Origin: Saprospiraceae bacterium
GTDB taxonomy: Bacteria; Bacteroidota; Bacteroidia; Chitinophagales; Saprospiraceae
Reading direction: 5' to 3'
Assembly: GCA_016714765.1 (NCBI GenBank)
Contig: JADKCF010000006.1
Span: 124,001 to 188,000 of the forward strand
Length of the DNA: 64,000 bases
The position numbers and the translations under genes are program-made. Under the pieces are notes generated by a model. That model had not been told where the DNA came from. It was given only the letters and a program-made list of their open reading frames with translations, and ran no database searches. This document shows, piece after piece, positions 49,911 through 59,242 of the stretch (position 1 is its first letter; each line of letters begins with the position of its first letter).

Positions 49911-51454
49911 ATGCGATTTTTTACAAAATTATTCATCATTTTTTTAATCGGCCTCAGTGTTTCTTCAGGCACTGCCCAAAACAGAAGATATCTAGACCCT
50001 ATCTTCAGTGAAGTGAATGTTTCAAATCCAGTAGGTTTGGCACAAAATTATACTATCCTGAACTGGATTGCTACACAAGGTCAGGCTCATACGCTCAAAC
50101 AGCCTCTTGTTGCACAGTTTTACACACCAAAAGGTGACACTAAAACAAACAGACCTCTGATCATTTATGTGCATACAGGAAACTTTTTTCCTTATCCCGC
50201 AAACGGATCCTGCAGTGGAACCTTGAAGGATTCAAGTAATGTGGAAATAGCCACAAGACTAGCAAAAATGGGCTATGTAGTAGCCGTTGTCAATTACAGA
50301 CAAGGGTGGAACCCTTTTGATCAAAATGAATTAATCAGAAGGTATTTCCTTATCAACGCAGCTTACAGAGGCGTACAGGATATAAGCACTTATGTGAGAT
50401 ACTTCCGCAGAAGTGTGCAGGACCTGGGCAACCCACATGGAATCGATCCGGAAAAATCACCGTTTGGGGACAGGGCACAGGTGGCTACTTGTCTTTACCA
50501 GCAGCTTACCTGAATACATACGGTGAGATTCTGGCAGTACCTGGTAGTAAATTCATATTACCAACTGCTGCAGGTAACATCCCAATGGTACTGGAACCGT
50601 ACAATGGAAATATCAATGGTGATGGTCCTATCACCACAGTAGACGCAACTTATAACGCCTTGTCAAAACTTCCTGTAGGTGATACACTTTGTATCCCTAA
50701 CCACGCTGGATTCAGCTCAGATTTTGCTTTATGCGTAAATATGGGTGGAGCATTAGGCGATTCTACATGGCTGGGTGATGGTGAAGTTCCTTTGGTTTCT
50801 TTCCACGTAGATACAGATCCTTTTGCACCTGTGGAAACAGACATCCTGAATGTACCTACAGCATTAGGTCCTCAACCAGTAGTAGAAGTATCCGGATCAA
50901 GAGATTTGGCTGAAAGAGCAGATAGATTTGGAAATAATGATGTCTTCAAAAGCATCCCTGCCGGACATGACCCATTTGCAGCAAAAAATCCAGTAAATCA
51001 CCTAGGATATTATGAGTTTAGAAACACACCTGATAATCAATCAGGACCATGGGAGTGGGCAGCAGGAGATAATCCGCCGTCTACCTGCAATAAAAACTCT
51101 GTAACTTCAAAAATCTATATAGACACTATTATGGGTTATTTCGCACCAAGAGCTTGTGTAGCTTTAGGATTAAATTGCGACTTCAATAGTTCAGTAAACG
51201 ACCTTACTGATGCCAATGTTAACCTTAAAATGGCTCCAAATCCTGCCACCACAGAGTTATATATTACAGTTTCTGATGAGACACCTATCAGATCTTATGC
51301 TATATACGACATTTCAGGCAGAATTGTGAGGAACATCACCGACCTCAACTCATCATCCGTAAATCTAAGAAGAGAGTCACTCCAGAACGGAATGTACTTT
51401 ATAAAAATGAATTTTGACAAAGGGTCACTTACTAAAAAAGTGATATTCGAATAG
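49911..51454 (+). CDS. T9SS-secreted alpha/beta-hydrolase-fold protein lacking the nucleophile Ser, frameshifted as sequenced
   Basis: Two ORFs (49911-50513; 50489-51454) join when one A is added to the A5 run 50452-50456, giving DPEKITVWGQGTGGYLSL and about 514 residues. Signal peptide ends GTAQ. The fold resembles carboxylesterases: PLIIYVHTGNFFPYP at the oxyanion-hole position, AKMGYVVAVVNYR, then the elbow. The usual GxSxG is GQGTG here, so the nucleophile Ser is Gly. The protein ends with a Por sorting domain (MAPNPATTELYITV ... KKVIFE). It forms a unit with the TonB receptor and ends at a strong terminator. Confidence 0.82.
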
Positions 51455-51474
51455 ATAGCTTTCTGAAATCCAAT

Positions 51475-51516
51475 AAAAAAAAGCCCTGCAAAATGTATTT
51501 TGCAGGGCTTTTTTTA
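51475..51516. terminator. Bidirectional Rho-independent terminator
   Basis: AAGCCCTGCAAAA at 51481-51493 pairs with TTTTGCAGGGCTT at 51498-51510, flanked by an A-run and a T-run. It serves the hydrolase gene and the convergent ilvE. Confidence 0.93.
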
Positions 51517-51596
51517 TATTTGGAGTAATCGCATTTCTCTTCGTTTCCTAAAGGTGCTTCATAGTATTGTCAGGAAAACATTGAAGAAGCTATCTG

Positions 51597-52652
51597 TCAG
51601 GCCTCCACGATCCAGCCAAACTTATCTTCTATGGTTCTGTTTCGTATGCCATTGATGGTTTCATAAGCCCATTTACTGAGGTTCCTTTTGTTCATATCGA
51701 GCTCCAAGACCTGATCTTTGTATTTCAGATGCGACACAGGGGCTACCACAGCAGCTGTACCCGTACCAAAGACTTCTATCAAAGATCCGTTTTTGCCGGC
51801 ATCCATGACTTCATCTATTGTGATAGGCCTTTCAGTCACTTTATACCCTTTGTCCTTAAAGAGTGCTATCATACTATTGCGTGTGATACCATCCAAAATA
51901 GCTCCGTCCAGATTTGGTGTCACCACTTCATCATTGATTACAAAAAAGATATTCATAGTACCTACTTCCTGAATGTATTTTTTATGCACTCCATCCAGCC
52001 ACATTACCTGATCATATCCTTCTTTCCTGGCCATAGTAGCAGGCAATAATGATGCGGCATAGTTTCCAGCCGTTTTGGCTTCCCCCACCCCACCGACTAC
52101 AGCACGTACATAGGTGTCTTGTGCCAGCAGTTTTACAGGGTTGGTATAATATGGGCCTACTGGCATGACAAAAATGATGAACTTATAAGTTTCGGAAGCT
52201 TTCACCCCGATCGTTTCGTCCATGGCAATCATAAAAGGTCTGATATACAGTGCAGAACCGGCAGCAGGTGGTATCCATGCCTTCTCCATATCTACGAGTG
52301 TATGTATAGCTTGTAAAAAAAGATCTTCAGGCAGCTCAGGCATACACATCCTGCGGGCTGAGGCGTTCATTCTTTTGGCATGTAATTCGGGTCTGAAAAG
52401 CAATGCATGTCCTGCTGCATCTCTTGTGGCCTTCATACCTTCGAAAATAGCTTGTCCATAATGCCATGCCATATTTCCGGGATGAACTTGAATTTTAGCA
52501 ACCGGTACAATGGAAAGGTTGGTCCACTCTCCATGAATATAGTCTGCAACAAACATGTGGTCAGAGAATGTTTTTCCAAAAGGGATATTATTAAAATCCA
52601 CTTTTGATAACGATGATTCTTGTGTCTTTGTAACTTGGAATTTGTAACTCAT
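51597..52652 (-). CDS. ilvE: Branched-chain amino acid aminotransferase
   Basis: 351 residues, fold-type IV PLP enzyme of the long (BCAT2-like) kind. It transfers the amino group between glutamate and the 2-oxoacids of Leu, Ile and Val. HPGNMAWHYGQAIFEGMKA near 57-75, the PLP Lys193 in GEAKTAGNYA, the EVGTMNIFFV segment and the FGTGTAAVV phosphate loop are all present. A single gene; a possible promoter lies about 125 bases upstream. Confidence 0.95.
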   Translation of the reverse strand: MSYKFQVTKTQESSLSKVDFNNIPFGKTFSDHMFVADYIHGEWTNLSIVPVAKIQVHPGNMAWHYGQAIFEGMKATRDAAGHALLFRPELHAKRMNASARRMCMPELPEDLFLQAIHTLVDMEKAWIPPAAGSALYIRPFMIAMDETIGVKASETYKFIIFVMPVGPYYTNPVKLLAQDTYVRAVVGGVGEAKTAGNYAASLLPATMARKEGYDQVMWLDGVHKKYIQEVGTMNIFFVINDEVVTPNLDGAILDGITRNSMIALFKDKGYKVTERPITIDEVMDAGKNGSLIEVFGTGTAAVVAPVSHLKYKDQVLELDMNKRNLSKWAYETINGIRNRTIEDKFGWIVEA

Positions 52653-52775
52653 CAGATGCTAAATTTTATGTATGAAACAATTTGGTTAAGGTCTGAACGA
52701 ATCCTCATTGGCATTTATATCTGCAGTATCACATGATAATTTTGTCATTAAGGAAAAAACTACTTAATTTGCCAA

Positions 52776-52783
52776 CAAAAGTA
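52776..52783 (-). promoter_or_regulatory. Possible -7 box for ilvE
   Basis: TACTTTTG on the minus strand, exact TAnnTTTG match; leader of about 115 bases. Confidence 0.35.
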
Positions 52784-52876
52784 AAACATATTTTATGAAA
52801 TTTTATTTTAAAGATGTTTTTTTTAGTTATTTCAAACAATATTTTATTTTTTTATGATTATAAAAATTAAATTTTG

Positions 52877-53305
52877 ATGGGGCATCATCATTTACAGCTT
52901 TACAAGATACCTGAAACCGACGATAACTTATTGGACATTTCAGGTAAAGGATTGAAAAAACTGTTGATAATTACGCACAAGAATGATTACGGTGAAGCTG
53001 AAAAAATGACGCTTCAGAAGATGATGGCTGCCATAAAGTACGATTTTGAAAATGATCTGCAATTATTAGTTTTGGATCCTGAGATTCCGATCTCGCTCGG
53101 AAACTCATCCATAAATTACAAAGATCTCATAAGTTTTGGTGTCTCAGCACCCCTATTGGGATTCAACATGGAGCATCAGATGAACCAGGTACTGCATTTT
53201 GACCAAGCCAGAGTACTCTTTACAGAATCGATAAAAATTATCAATGCAGCTCCGCCCAAAAAACAGTTACTATGGAATCTCCTTCAGGACATGTTTTTGA
53301 AATGA
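52877..53305 (+). CDS. Small protein of unknown function upstream of rdgB
   Basis: 142 residues from ATG 52877 (a TTG directly before it is in frame). It has an alternating alpha/beta look: KKLLIITHKND, MTLQKMMAAIKYDFENDLQLLVLD, KDLISFGVSAPLLG, and a C-terminal KKQLLWNLLQDMF. The last part and the overall layout recall small Bacteroidota proteins annotated as DNA polymerase III psi-like, but I cannot confirm that from sequence alone. rdgB follows 29 bases downstream. Confidence 0.65.
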   Translation: MGHHHLQLYKIPETDDNLLDISGKGLKKLLIITHKNDYGEAEKMTLQKMMAAIKYDFENDLQLLVLDPEIPISLGNSSINYKDLISFGVSAPLLGFNMEHQMNQVLHFDQARVLFTESIKIINAAPPKKQLLWNLLQDMFLK

Positions 53306-53334
53306 ACCATTTAATATTTTAAAATAATGCCACA

Positions 53335-53913
53335 ATGAAACGATTGGTCTTTGCTACTTCCAATGCACATAAATTATCCGAAATAAGAGGTATACTACCA
53401 CATTTTGATATTGCAGGGCTACAGGACATTGGCATATCGGAGGATATAGAAGAAACCGGTACCACCCTGGAAGAAAATGCGCTGATCAAAGCCAAATTCC
53501 TCTACGAAAAAACCAGGATGCCATCTCTTTCTGAGGATACCGGATTGGAAGTGTTTAGCCTGAATGGAGCCCCAGGGGTCCACACTGCCAGATATGCCGG
53601 TGATGAAAAAGATCCGGAAAAAAATATGGAAAAACTGCTCGCAGAACTGGAGTATAAAAGTAACAGGCAGGCCCGTTTCCGAACAGTGATATCATATGTC
53701 GCTCAGGACGAAACCCATTTTTTTGAAGGGATTGTAAATGGTTCTATCGCATTGAAAAAATCAGGCTCCAAAGGCTTTGGCTATGACCCGGTTTTCATTC
53801 CGGAGGGTTTTGATCAGAGTTTCGCAGATTTGGATGTATTCATCAAAAACAAAATCAGCCACAGAGCCAGAGCTGTAAGTAAACTCATTGATTTTCTAAG
53901 CCAATCACAATAA
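53335..53913 (+). CDS. rdgB: dITP/XTP pyrophosphatase (RdgB/HAM1)
   Basis: 192 residues. It hydrolyses non-canonical purine triphosphates (dITP, XTP) to monophosphates, keeping them out of DNA and RNA. FATSNAHKLSEI at the N-terminus, the catalytic SEDTGLEV, GAPGVHTARYAG and KGFGYDPVFIP are conserved, as is the SHRARAVSK end. Its last 9 bases overlap the convergent ubiA gene. Confidence 0.96.
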   Translation: MKRLVFATSNAHKLSEIRGILPHFDIAGLQDIGISEDIEETGTTLEENALIKAKFLYEKTRMPSLSEDTGLEVFSLNGAPGVHTARYAGDEKDPEKNMEKLLAELEYKSNRQARFRTVISYVAQDETHFFEGIVNGSIALKKSGSKGFGYDPVFIPEGFDQSFADLDVFIKNKISHRARAVSKLIDFLSQSQ

Positions 53914-54765
53914 CAGGTCAGTAATAAGAAGCGCACCGAATACGACACTTGCTATCCCATTAGTAGTAAAGAAAGCCATATTGACCCTTGACAGATCATT
54001 GGGTTTGATGATCAGATGCTGATATAATAATAAGCTCAGAAACAAAATTAATGCCATTACAGAAATCCAGCTTAGTGGAAACTGGCTGTGGATATAAAAC
54101 ATAGCTCCTGTCATCACAACGCCAGCCAGTACGTGAAACAGCTCAGAAATACGCAATGCTTTTGTGGTGCCAAAGACCACAGGGATAGAATTAAGGTCAT
54201 TGGCTTTGTCAAAATCTCTATCCTGAAGAGCGTAAATCACATCAAATCCAGCCACCCAAAACATGACTGAAACGCCTATCAGGACTGCTGCAGAACCAAA
54301 ATGTCCTGTCATGGCAAGGTATGCACCCACAGGGGCCAGTGCCAATCCCACACCCAGGACTAAGTGACACAGTGAAGTAAATTTTTTGGTATATGAATAT
54401 CCTAATATCACTAAAAGTGCTACGGGACTCATTATAAAACAAATAGTATTGATAAAGAATGTACAAAAAATAAATAGAAGACAATTGATGATGACAAATA
54501 TCATTGCAGATTTTGCCCTCACTGTACCAGATGGAATATCTCGAATAGCTGTCCTTGGGTTGATAGCATCAATATCTCTGTCCAGCCATCTGTTAAAGGC
54601 CATTGCAGCACTTCTTGCAAATATCATACAAAGTACCACCATCACCAGCAGTTGTACATATGCATCGGGTCGGCTGTCTTTGTAACCCAATGCCACACCA
54701 ACCAATGCAAAAGGCATGGCAAATATAGTATGGCTAAATTTGATAAGGCTGAGATAATTTTTCAA
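53905..54765 (-). CDS. UbiA family prenyltransferase, probably for menaquinone (MqnP-like)
   Basis: 286 residues with eight or nine membrane helices. The two Asp-rich motifs that bind the prenyl diphosphate are NRWLDRDIDAINPRT (58-72) and DRDFDKANDL. It looks like the 4-hydroxybenzoate-type prenyltransferases. An MqnC gene at the right end of the window shows that this organism makes menaquinone through futalosine, so the true substrate is likely the naphthoate precursor of that route (MqnP role). That assignment is inference. Confidence 0.85.
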   Translation of the reverse strand: MKNYLSLIKFSHTIFAMPFALVGVALGYKDSRPDAYVQLLVMVVLCMIFARSAAMAFNRWLDRDIDAINPRTAIRDIPSGTVRAKSAMIFVIINCLLFIFCTFFINTICFIMSPVALLVILGYSYTKKFTSLCHLVLGVGLALAPVGAYLAMTGHFGSAAVLIGVSVMFWVAGFDVIYALQDRDFDKANDLNSIPVVFGTTKALRISELFHVLAGVVMTGAMFYIHSQFPLSWISVMALILFLSLLLYQHLIIKPNDLSRVNMAFFTTNGIASVVFGALLITDLLL

Positions 54766-54787
54766 ATGTATGGTTTTACAGATATGA

Positions 54788-54816
54788 AAAAGGCTGTCCA
54801 GATTCTGAACAGCCCT
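54788..54816 (-). terminator. Terminator after the DUF1573 gene
   Basis: GGCTGT at 54792-54797 pairs with ACAGCC at 54809-54814 (minus-strand reading), with extra pairing inside, followed on the minus strand by TTTTTC. Confidence 0.7.
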
Positions 54817-54847
54817 TAAAACTACTTATATTTTGGAAGAACTAAAA

Positions 54848-55411
54848 TTATTTTTTAGCTGCTTCTTCTTTTTTGTCGATTTTACCTTTGATAGTAAGAT
54901 AAGAATCTACAGGATCAGTATTGGCAGTGATAGTAACTCTCTTAGAGTCTTCTTTTCCTCCAGCAGCACCTTTTCCTTTAGAGTCAAAAACAACTTTGAT
55001 TTCGCCTGATTTTCCTGGGGCAATTGCGTCTTTTGGCCACTCAGGTACTGTACATCCGCAGCTACCTTTTGCATTACTGATGATCAAAGGCTCATTTCCT
55101 GTATTTTTGAATTTGAATACATGAGTAACTTTATCGCCATCCATTACTTTTCCCCAGTCATAAGTTTCTTCATCAAATTTGATAGAAGTTGTAGGACCGG
55201 TTGGAACGGGTGTAGCAGCAGCAGCAGCGGCGGCAGCAGCAGCAGGGTCAGCAGCAACAGCAGCATTTGGATCTGCAGCGACTGTAGCAGCCATAGCAGT
55301 AGAATCTACAGCTGTGGTAGCATTTGCGTCATCAGCAGCTTTTTCTTTACATGATGTAAATGCAAAAACAGTCACTAAAGCGATAATAGCAAATAAATTA
55401 AATCTTTTCAT
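54848..55411 (-). CDS. DUF1573 lipoprotein with polyalanine linker
   Basis: 187 residues. Signal peptide with lipobox FTSC (Cys20), an Ala/Asp/Pro linker that includes ten consecutive Ala residues, then a DUF1573 immunoglobulin-like domain. The domain shows TYDWGKVMDGDKVTHVFKF, NTGNEPLIISNAKGSCGCTVP and SGEIKVVFDSKGK. The family is frequent in Bacteroidota and tied to the envelope, but its role is unknown. An exact -7 box lies 54-61 bases upstream. Confidence 0.9.
   Translation of the reverse strand: MKRFNLFAIIALVTVFAFTSCKEKAADDANATTAVDSTAMAATVAADPNAAVAADPAAAAAAAAAATPVPTGPTTSIKFDEETYDWGKVMDGDKVTHVFKFKNTGNEPLIISNAKGSCGCTVPEWPKDAIAPGKSGEIKVVFDSKGKGAAGGKEDSKRVTITANTDPVDSYLTIKGKIDKKEEAAKK
55214..55246 (-). 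repeat. Trinucleotide (GCT/GCC) repeat in the DUF1573 linker
   Basis: Ten adjacent alanine codons, eight GCT and two GCC, encode the polyalanine part of the linker. Such runs change length easily by slippage in steps of three. Confidence 0.75.
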
Positions 55412-55464
55412 TATTCTTTACTTTTTAAAAATGTTTTAAAATTAAAATTATATAAAATACTCTG

Positions 55465-55472
55465 CAAAAATA
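55465..55472 (-). promoter_or_regulatory. -7 box for the DUF1573 gene
   Basis: TATTTTTG on the minus strand, exact TAnnTTTG match, 54 bases before the ATG at 55411. Confidence 0.45.
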
Positions 55473-55567
55473 TACCTATTAATGTATTTAGCAATGCTTA
55501 AGATTAATATACCATATCGATTAACAAGTAATTAACACAAAATAAAAAGGTTTAACAACCCTGCCTT

Positions 55568-57189
55568 CTATATCCCCAGCCAGCTTTGGAATTGGTCAGT
55601 TGATTTAGTGTTGAGACACATTGATTTCGGCAAGATTCCTTTACGGGCAGCTGCTACTCCATAGCTGATATAATGGATGGATTCCATAGAATGGGCATCG
55701 GGATTTATAGCTACCATGACTGACTTATTCAATGCATATTCAATCCATGTCCAATCCATATCCAGTCTTTGCGGGTTGGCGTTCAGTTCCATGACCACGC
55801 CATTTGCCGCACAGGCATCCAGTACTTTTTTATAATCTACAGGGTATCCGGGACGCGCCAGTAGCAACCTGCCAGTAGGGTGACCCAAAATGCGAGTATA
55901 AGGATTTTCAACTGCTTTGATGAGTCGGGTAGTGGCTTTGGTTTCATCCATTTGTAATACAGAGTGCACTGAAGCAATGACCACGTCAAAGCCTTTCAGT
56001 ATTTCTTCACTATAATCCAGTGACCCATCTGTCAGTATGTCGCTTTCTATTCCTTTAAAAATTCTGAATTCCCCACCATAACTTGCATTTAGGCTATCTA
56101 TTTCTGCCCATTGCATGATCACCCGATCCTCTGTGAGTCCGCCTGCATATCCTGCCGATTTACTGTGGTCTGAAATGACAAAATACTCATATCCTGACTG
56201 CCTGACATACTCAGCCATTTGTTGGAGAGTATGCAATCCATCACTGTATGTAGAATGATTATGTACAATACCTTTTATAGACTCCGTCGTTATCAGATCA
56301 GGGCTATGACCATTAAATAAATCCAATACATCTGGCCGCTCCCTGCATTCACTTGGGATATACTGCACTCCGGCGGTGCTGAATATTTGCTCTTCACTAC
56401 CTGCATTCAATGTCTTCTGATCAAAGGCAGACAGAAAATCTGCACTGCAAGATCTGGCAAATAGTTCAGCATCAATTTTGGATTTGTCACAGTAATATAA
56501 AAATACAGGAATACCTCTGTAAGACAGTCGATTCTCCGACAGCTCCATGTGACAAAATTCAGGATTGAGATTATTTTCCTCACCGTCTGTAATGATTTCC
56601 ACTCCACACACTTCAGGCATTTGTCTTCGTATATCGCCACAAATATAGAAGACATTGGAAGGATATTGATTGGACAAGATAGTACGTAGTTCCTCCGCAA
56701 ATTTGCACACGTGTGCATAAAGGAACTTACCTCTGGAATCCATAAAATATTCAATCTTTTCTTTTATTTCATCCTGGGCTTTGACTCCGAACCCTTTAAA
56801 ACTCACCAGTCTGTTTTCATTACATGCATAAAGCAGTTCGCCAACAGTGAGGATATTCATTTCTTTCCAAATCTGTTTGACCTTCTTTGGTCCCAAGCCC
56901 TTGATAGATAACATTTCCTGTATACCGGTGGGGTCAAATCCTTATACTTTTGAAGTGTTTTCATCTCACCGGTGGTAAGCAACTCAATGATTTTGTCGGC
57001 AATAGCAGAACCCACTCCTTTGATTTCTGAATATTCATCCCGTGTCATGCTATATGGGTCACCTTCCAGCTTTCGAAGACTTAGAAAGGCATTGGCATAC
57101 GAACGTATCTTAAAAGGATTTTCATCATGTAATTCCATGAGCTTGGCCAGGAGGTCAAAGTTTGCAGCTATTTGTTTATTATTGAGCAT
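55568..57189 (-). CDS. polX: DNA polymerase/3'-5' exonuclease PolX with PHP domain, frameshifted as sequenced
   Basis: The 5' part begins at 57189 (MLNNKQIAANFDLLAKLMELH); the -7 box at 57208-57215 excludes the longer start at 57219. It holds the 8-kDa helix-hairpin-helix region (GVGSAIADKIIELL). The 3' ORF (55568-56914) continues it with GLGPKKVKQIW. One more C in the coding-strand C4 (56930-56933) gives DLTPTGIQEMLSI, about 540 residues. The nucleotidyltransferase part is diverged. The PHP domain (VHNHSTYSDG, YFVISDHS, GIESDIL, ASVHS, GHPTGR, NANPQR, NPDAHS) has its metal ligands. It should work in base-excision repair, with exonuclease activity the surest function. Confidence 0.88.
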
Positions 57190-57207
57190 ATACCGTTTTG
57201 AAAAGTA

Positions 57208-57215
57208 CAAAGATA
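57208..57215 (-). promoter_or_regulatory. -7 box for polX
   Basis: TATCTTTG on the minus strand, exact TAnnTTTG match. It lies inside the longest ORF, which fixes the start at 57189. Confidence 0.55.
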
Positions 57216-57288
57216 TCAATTAACATGTATTCCATATCTATTATCAGGTGATTGAGCGGGTAAAAAGACACAAAATCAAATTTTTTAA

Positions 57289-57296
57289 TACCTTTG
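57289..57296 (+). promoter_or_regulatory. -7 box for the MFS transporter gene
   Basis: TACCTTTG, exact TAnnTTTG match, ends 1 base before the ATG at 57298; the transcript would start past that ATG, so 57325 is the start. Confidence 0.5.
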
Positions 57297-57324
57297 TATG
57301 GGCTTTAAATATGAAACTCAGAAC

Positions 57325-58545
57325 ATGAAAAATCAGAAAGCAGCTATAGGTTTTATTTTCATCACATTACTGATTGATGTCATTGGATTTGGAATCATCA
57401 TACCTGTACTTCCGAAGCTTCTGGCACAAATGAACCATATTACTATCAATGAAGCCAGTAAATATGGAGGGTATCTCTTATTTGCTTTTGCTATTGCACA
57501 GTTTTTCTTTTCGCCGGTGATGGGAAATCTAAGTGACCAATATGGCCGAAGACCTGTATTGCTGCTGTCATTGCTGGGATTCAGTATTGACTACCTCATT
57601 TTGGCATTTGCTCCTGATTTTTGGTGGTTTTTTGTAGGACGTATTATAGCAGGTATCACAGGAGCCAGCTTTACGACAGCCGCCGCATATATCGCTGATA
57701 TTTCGACACCGGAAACAAGATCCAAAAACTTCGGGATGATAGGCGCTGCTTTTGGTCTTGGTTTTATAATAGGCCCCTTTTTAGGAGGGGTTTTAGGTCA
57801 GTATGGTTTGAAAATCCCTTTTTATGCTGCTGCAGGTTTAAGTTTTGCCAATTTCCTGTATGGTTTTTTTATCTTACCTGAGTCGTTGGCTCTTGAAAAC
57901 AGGCGTAAATTTGACATAAAAAGAGCTAATCCATGGGGATCACTCAAACAAATAGCTAAATACAAACAATTGCGGTATTTATTGCTGGCATTTCTTTTTC
58001 TAAATATTGGTTCTCATGCAGTGCAGAGTACATGGAATTATTTCACCATGTACAGATTTGAATGGACGGAAGCAATGGTAGGTTATTCACTGGCAGTAGT
58101 GGGTATACTTGTGGCCATAGTTCAGGCAGGTCTGGCACAAAAGGCAGCTTATATTTTTGGATTGGAACGCAGCATAGTACTGGGATTTGCATTGTACACT
58201 ATCGGCATGTTTTTGTTTGCATTTGCCACTCAGACCTGGATGATGTTTGTGTTTTTAATACCATATTGTTGTGGTGGAATAGCCATGCCTAATCTGCAAT
58301 CTTTTATGGTAGGCAAAGTAGAACCCAATCAACAAGGCGAATTACAGGGAGGGCTCACGAGTCTGATGAGTCTGACCACCATCATCGGACCTATCATGAT
58401 GACAAGTATCTTTTACTTTTTTACTACAGATCGCGTTCCTATTGTATTTCCCGGTGCTGCATTTTTTATGGGAGGTATCATGATGGGTATCAGTCTTTTG
58501 ATCTCATGGTTTGTACTTATATTAAAAAAAAACCATTCACAATAA
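57325..58545 (+). CDS. MFS efflux transporter, TetA (TCR) type
   Basis: About 406 residues with twelve membrane helices. It has the N-terminal DVIGFGIIIPVLP (motif D1), GNLSDQYGRRPVLL (motif A) and GAAFGLGFIIGPFLGG (motif C, the antiporter motif), all typical of drug/H+ antiporters related to tetracycline pumps. That it gives tetracycline resistance cannot be concluded; most chromosomal members in Bacteroidota are of unknown substrate. Start chosen from the promoter position. The next gene is 36 bases downstream. Confidence 0.9.
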   Translation: MKNQKAAIGFIFITLLIDVIGFGIIIPVLPKLLAQMNHITINEASKYGGYLLFAFAIAQFFFSPVMGNLSDQYGRRPVLLLSLLGFSIDYLILAFAPDFWWFFVGRIIAGITGASFTTAAAYIADISTPETRSKNFGMIGAAFGLGFIIGPFLGGVLGQYGLKIPFYAAAGLSFANFLYGFFILPESLALENRRKFDIKRANPWGSLKQIAKYKQLRYLLLAFLFLNIGSHAVQSTWNYFTMYRFEWTEAMVGYSLAVVGILVAIVQAGLAQKAAYIFGLERSIVLGFALYTIGMFLFAFATQTWMMFVFLIPYCCGGIAMPNLQSFMVGKVEPNQQGELQGGLTSLMSLTTIIGPIMMTSIFYFFTTDRVPIVFPGAAFFMGGIMMGISLLISWFVLILKKNHSQ

Positions 58546-58581
58546 GTAATAATTTTCTTCAATAACAAAGATTCAATCAAA

Positions 58582-59229
58582 ATGAGATTCATAACATTTC
58601 GCTTTTTCGTCATTACGTGCTTCATATTAATAAGCCTGATGGTCATCAATGCCCAATCTTCCGTCGTCTCTAAACATGACCTCAAAAAACTGGCAAAATG
58701 TATGACAGGCACTTTCAGTAGCCAAAAACAAAGCTTGTTGGACAGCACATTTTTTCATATTTCCCTTCACATGACACCTATCTGGAAAAAGAGTAAAGAT
58801 GGGTTTTGGCTATATGTAGAGCAGGCTATGGCGACAGGACTGGACAAACCATACAGACAAAGGATTTATCATCTTTATATCCAGGATGACTCCACACTTG
58901 TCAGTAAAGTATACGAGATCCAAAACGCGAAAGATGTCATCAACGCATGGAAAGATAAGCACAAACTGGCATTGCTCAGCAAAGAGAAACTAGCTGACAG
59001 GCAAGGTTGCAGCATCTACCTTCACAAAACTTCTGATGCAGAGTACAAAGGCGCTACTCCGGGTAAAGACTGTCTCAGCAGTCTACGAGGGGCAACATAC
59101 GCCACTTCTGAAGTTGTTATCAACAAAACCGGTATGACCAGTTGGGATCGAGGTTGGGATGCCATGGACAAACAAGTATGGGGTGCCGTAAAAAGCGGAT
59201 ACATATTCCTGAAGGAACAGCACAGATAA
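58582..59229 (+). CDS. Secreted CpcT/CpeT-like protein
   Basis: 215 residues. Signal peptide (1-24, ending VINAQ), then a CpcT/CpeT (DUF1001) domain: WLYVEQAMATGLDKPYRQRIY, DRQGCSIYLHK, the GKDCLSSLRGATYATSEV core, SWDRGWDAMDKQVWGAVKSGY. In cyanobacteria this fold attaches phycocyanobilin to phycobiliprotein Cys; no phycobiliprotein is expected here. Members outside cyanobacteria are known but have no assigned role; binding a small hydrophobic ligand in the calycin-like barrel is inference. Confidence 0.82.
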   Translation: MRFITFRFFVITCFILISLMVINAQSSVVSKHDLKKLAKCMTGTFSSQKQSLLDSTFFHISLHMTPIWKKSKDGFWLYVEQAMATGLDKPYRQRIYHLYIQDDSTLVSKVYEIQNAKDVINAWKDKHKLALLSKEKLADRQGCSIYLHKTSDAEYKGATPGKDCLSSLRGATYATSEVVINKTGMTSWDRGWDAMDKQVWGAVKSGYIFLKEQHR

Positions 59230-59242
59230 TCCGACTATCAAG

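Noticed and set aside
55205..55270. Short repeat array that could suggest CRISPR
   Set aside because: It is a trinucleotide codon repeat inside a lipoprotein gene, with no spacer structure.
57325..58545. Tetracycline resistance determinant
   Set aside because: Only the TCR-type MFS layout is visible; there is no adjacent tetR and no mobile element, so a specific resistance claim is not supported.
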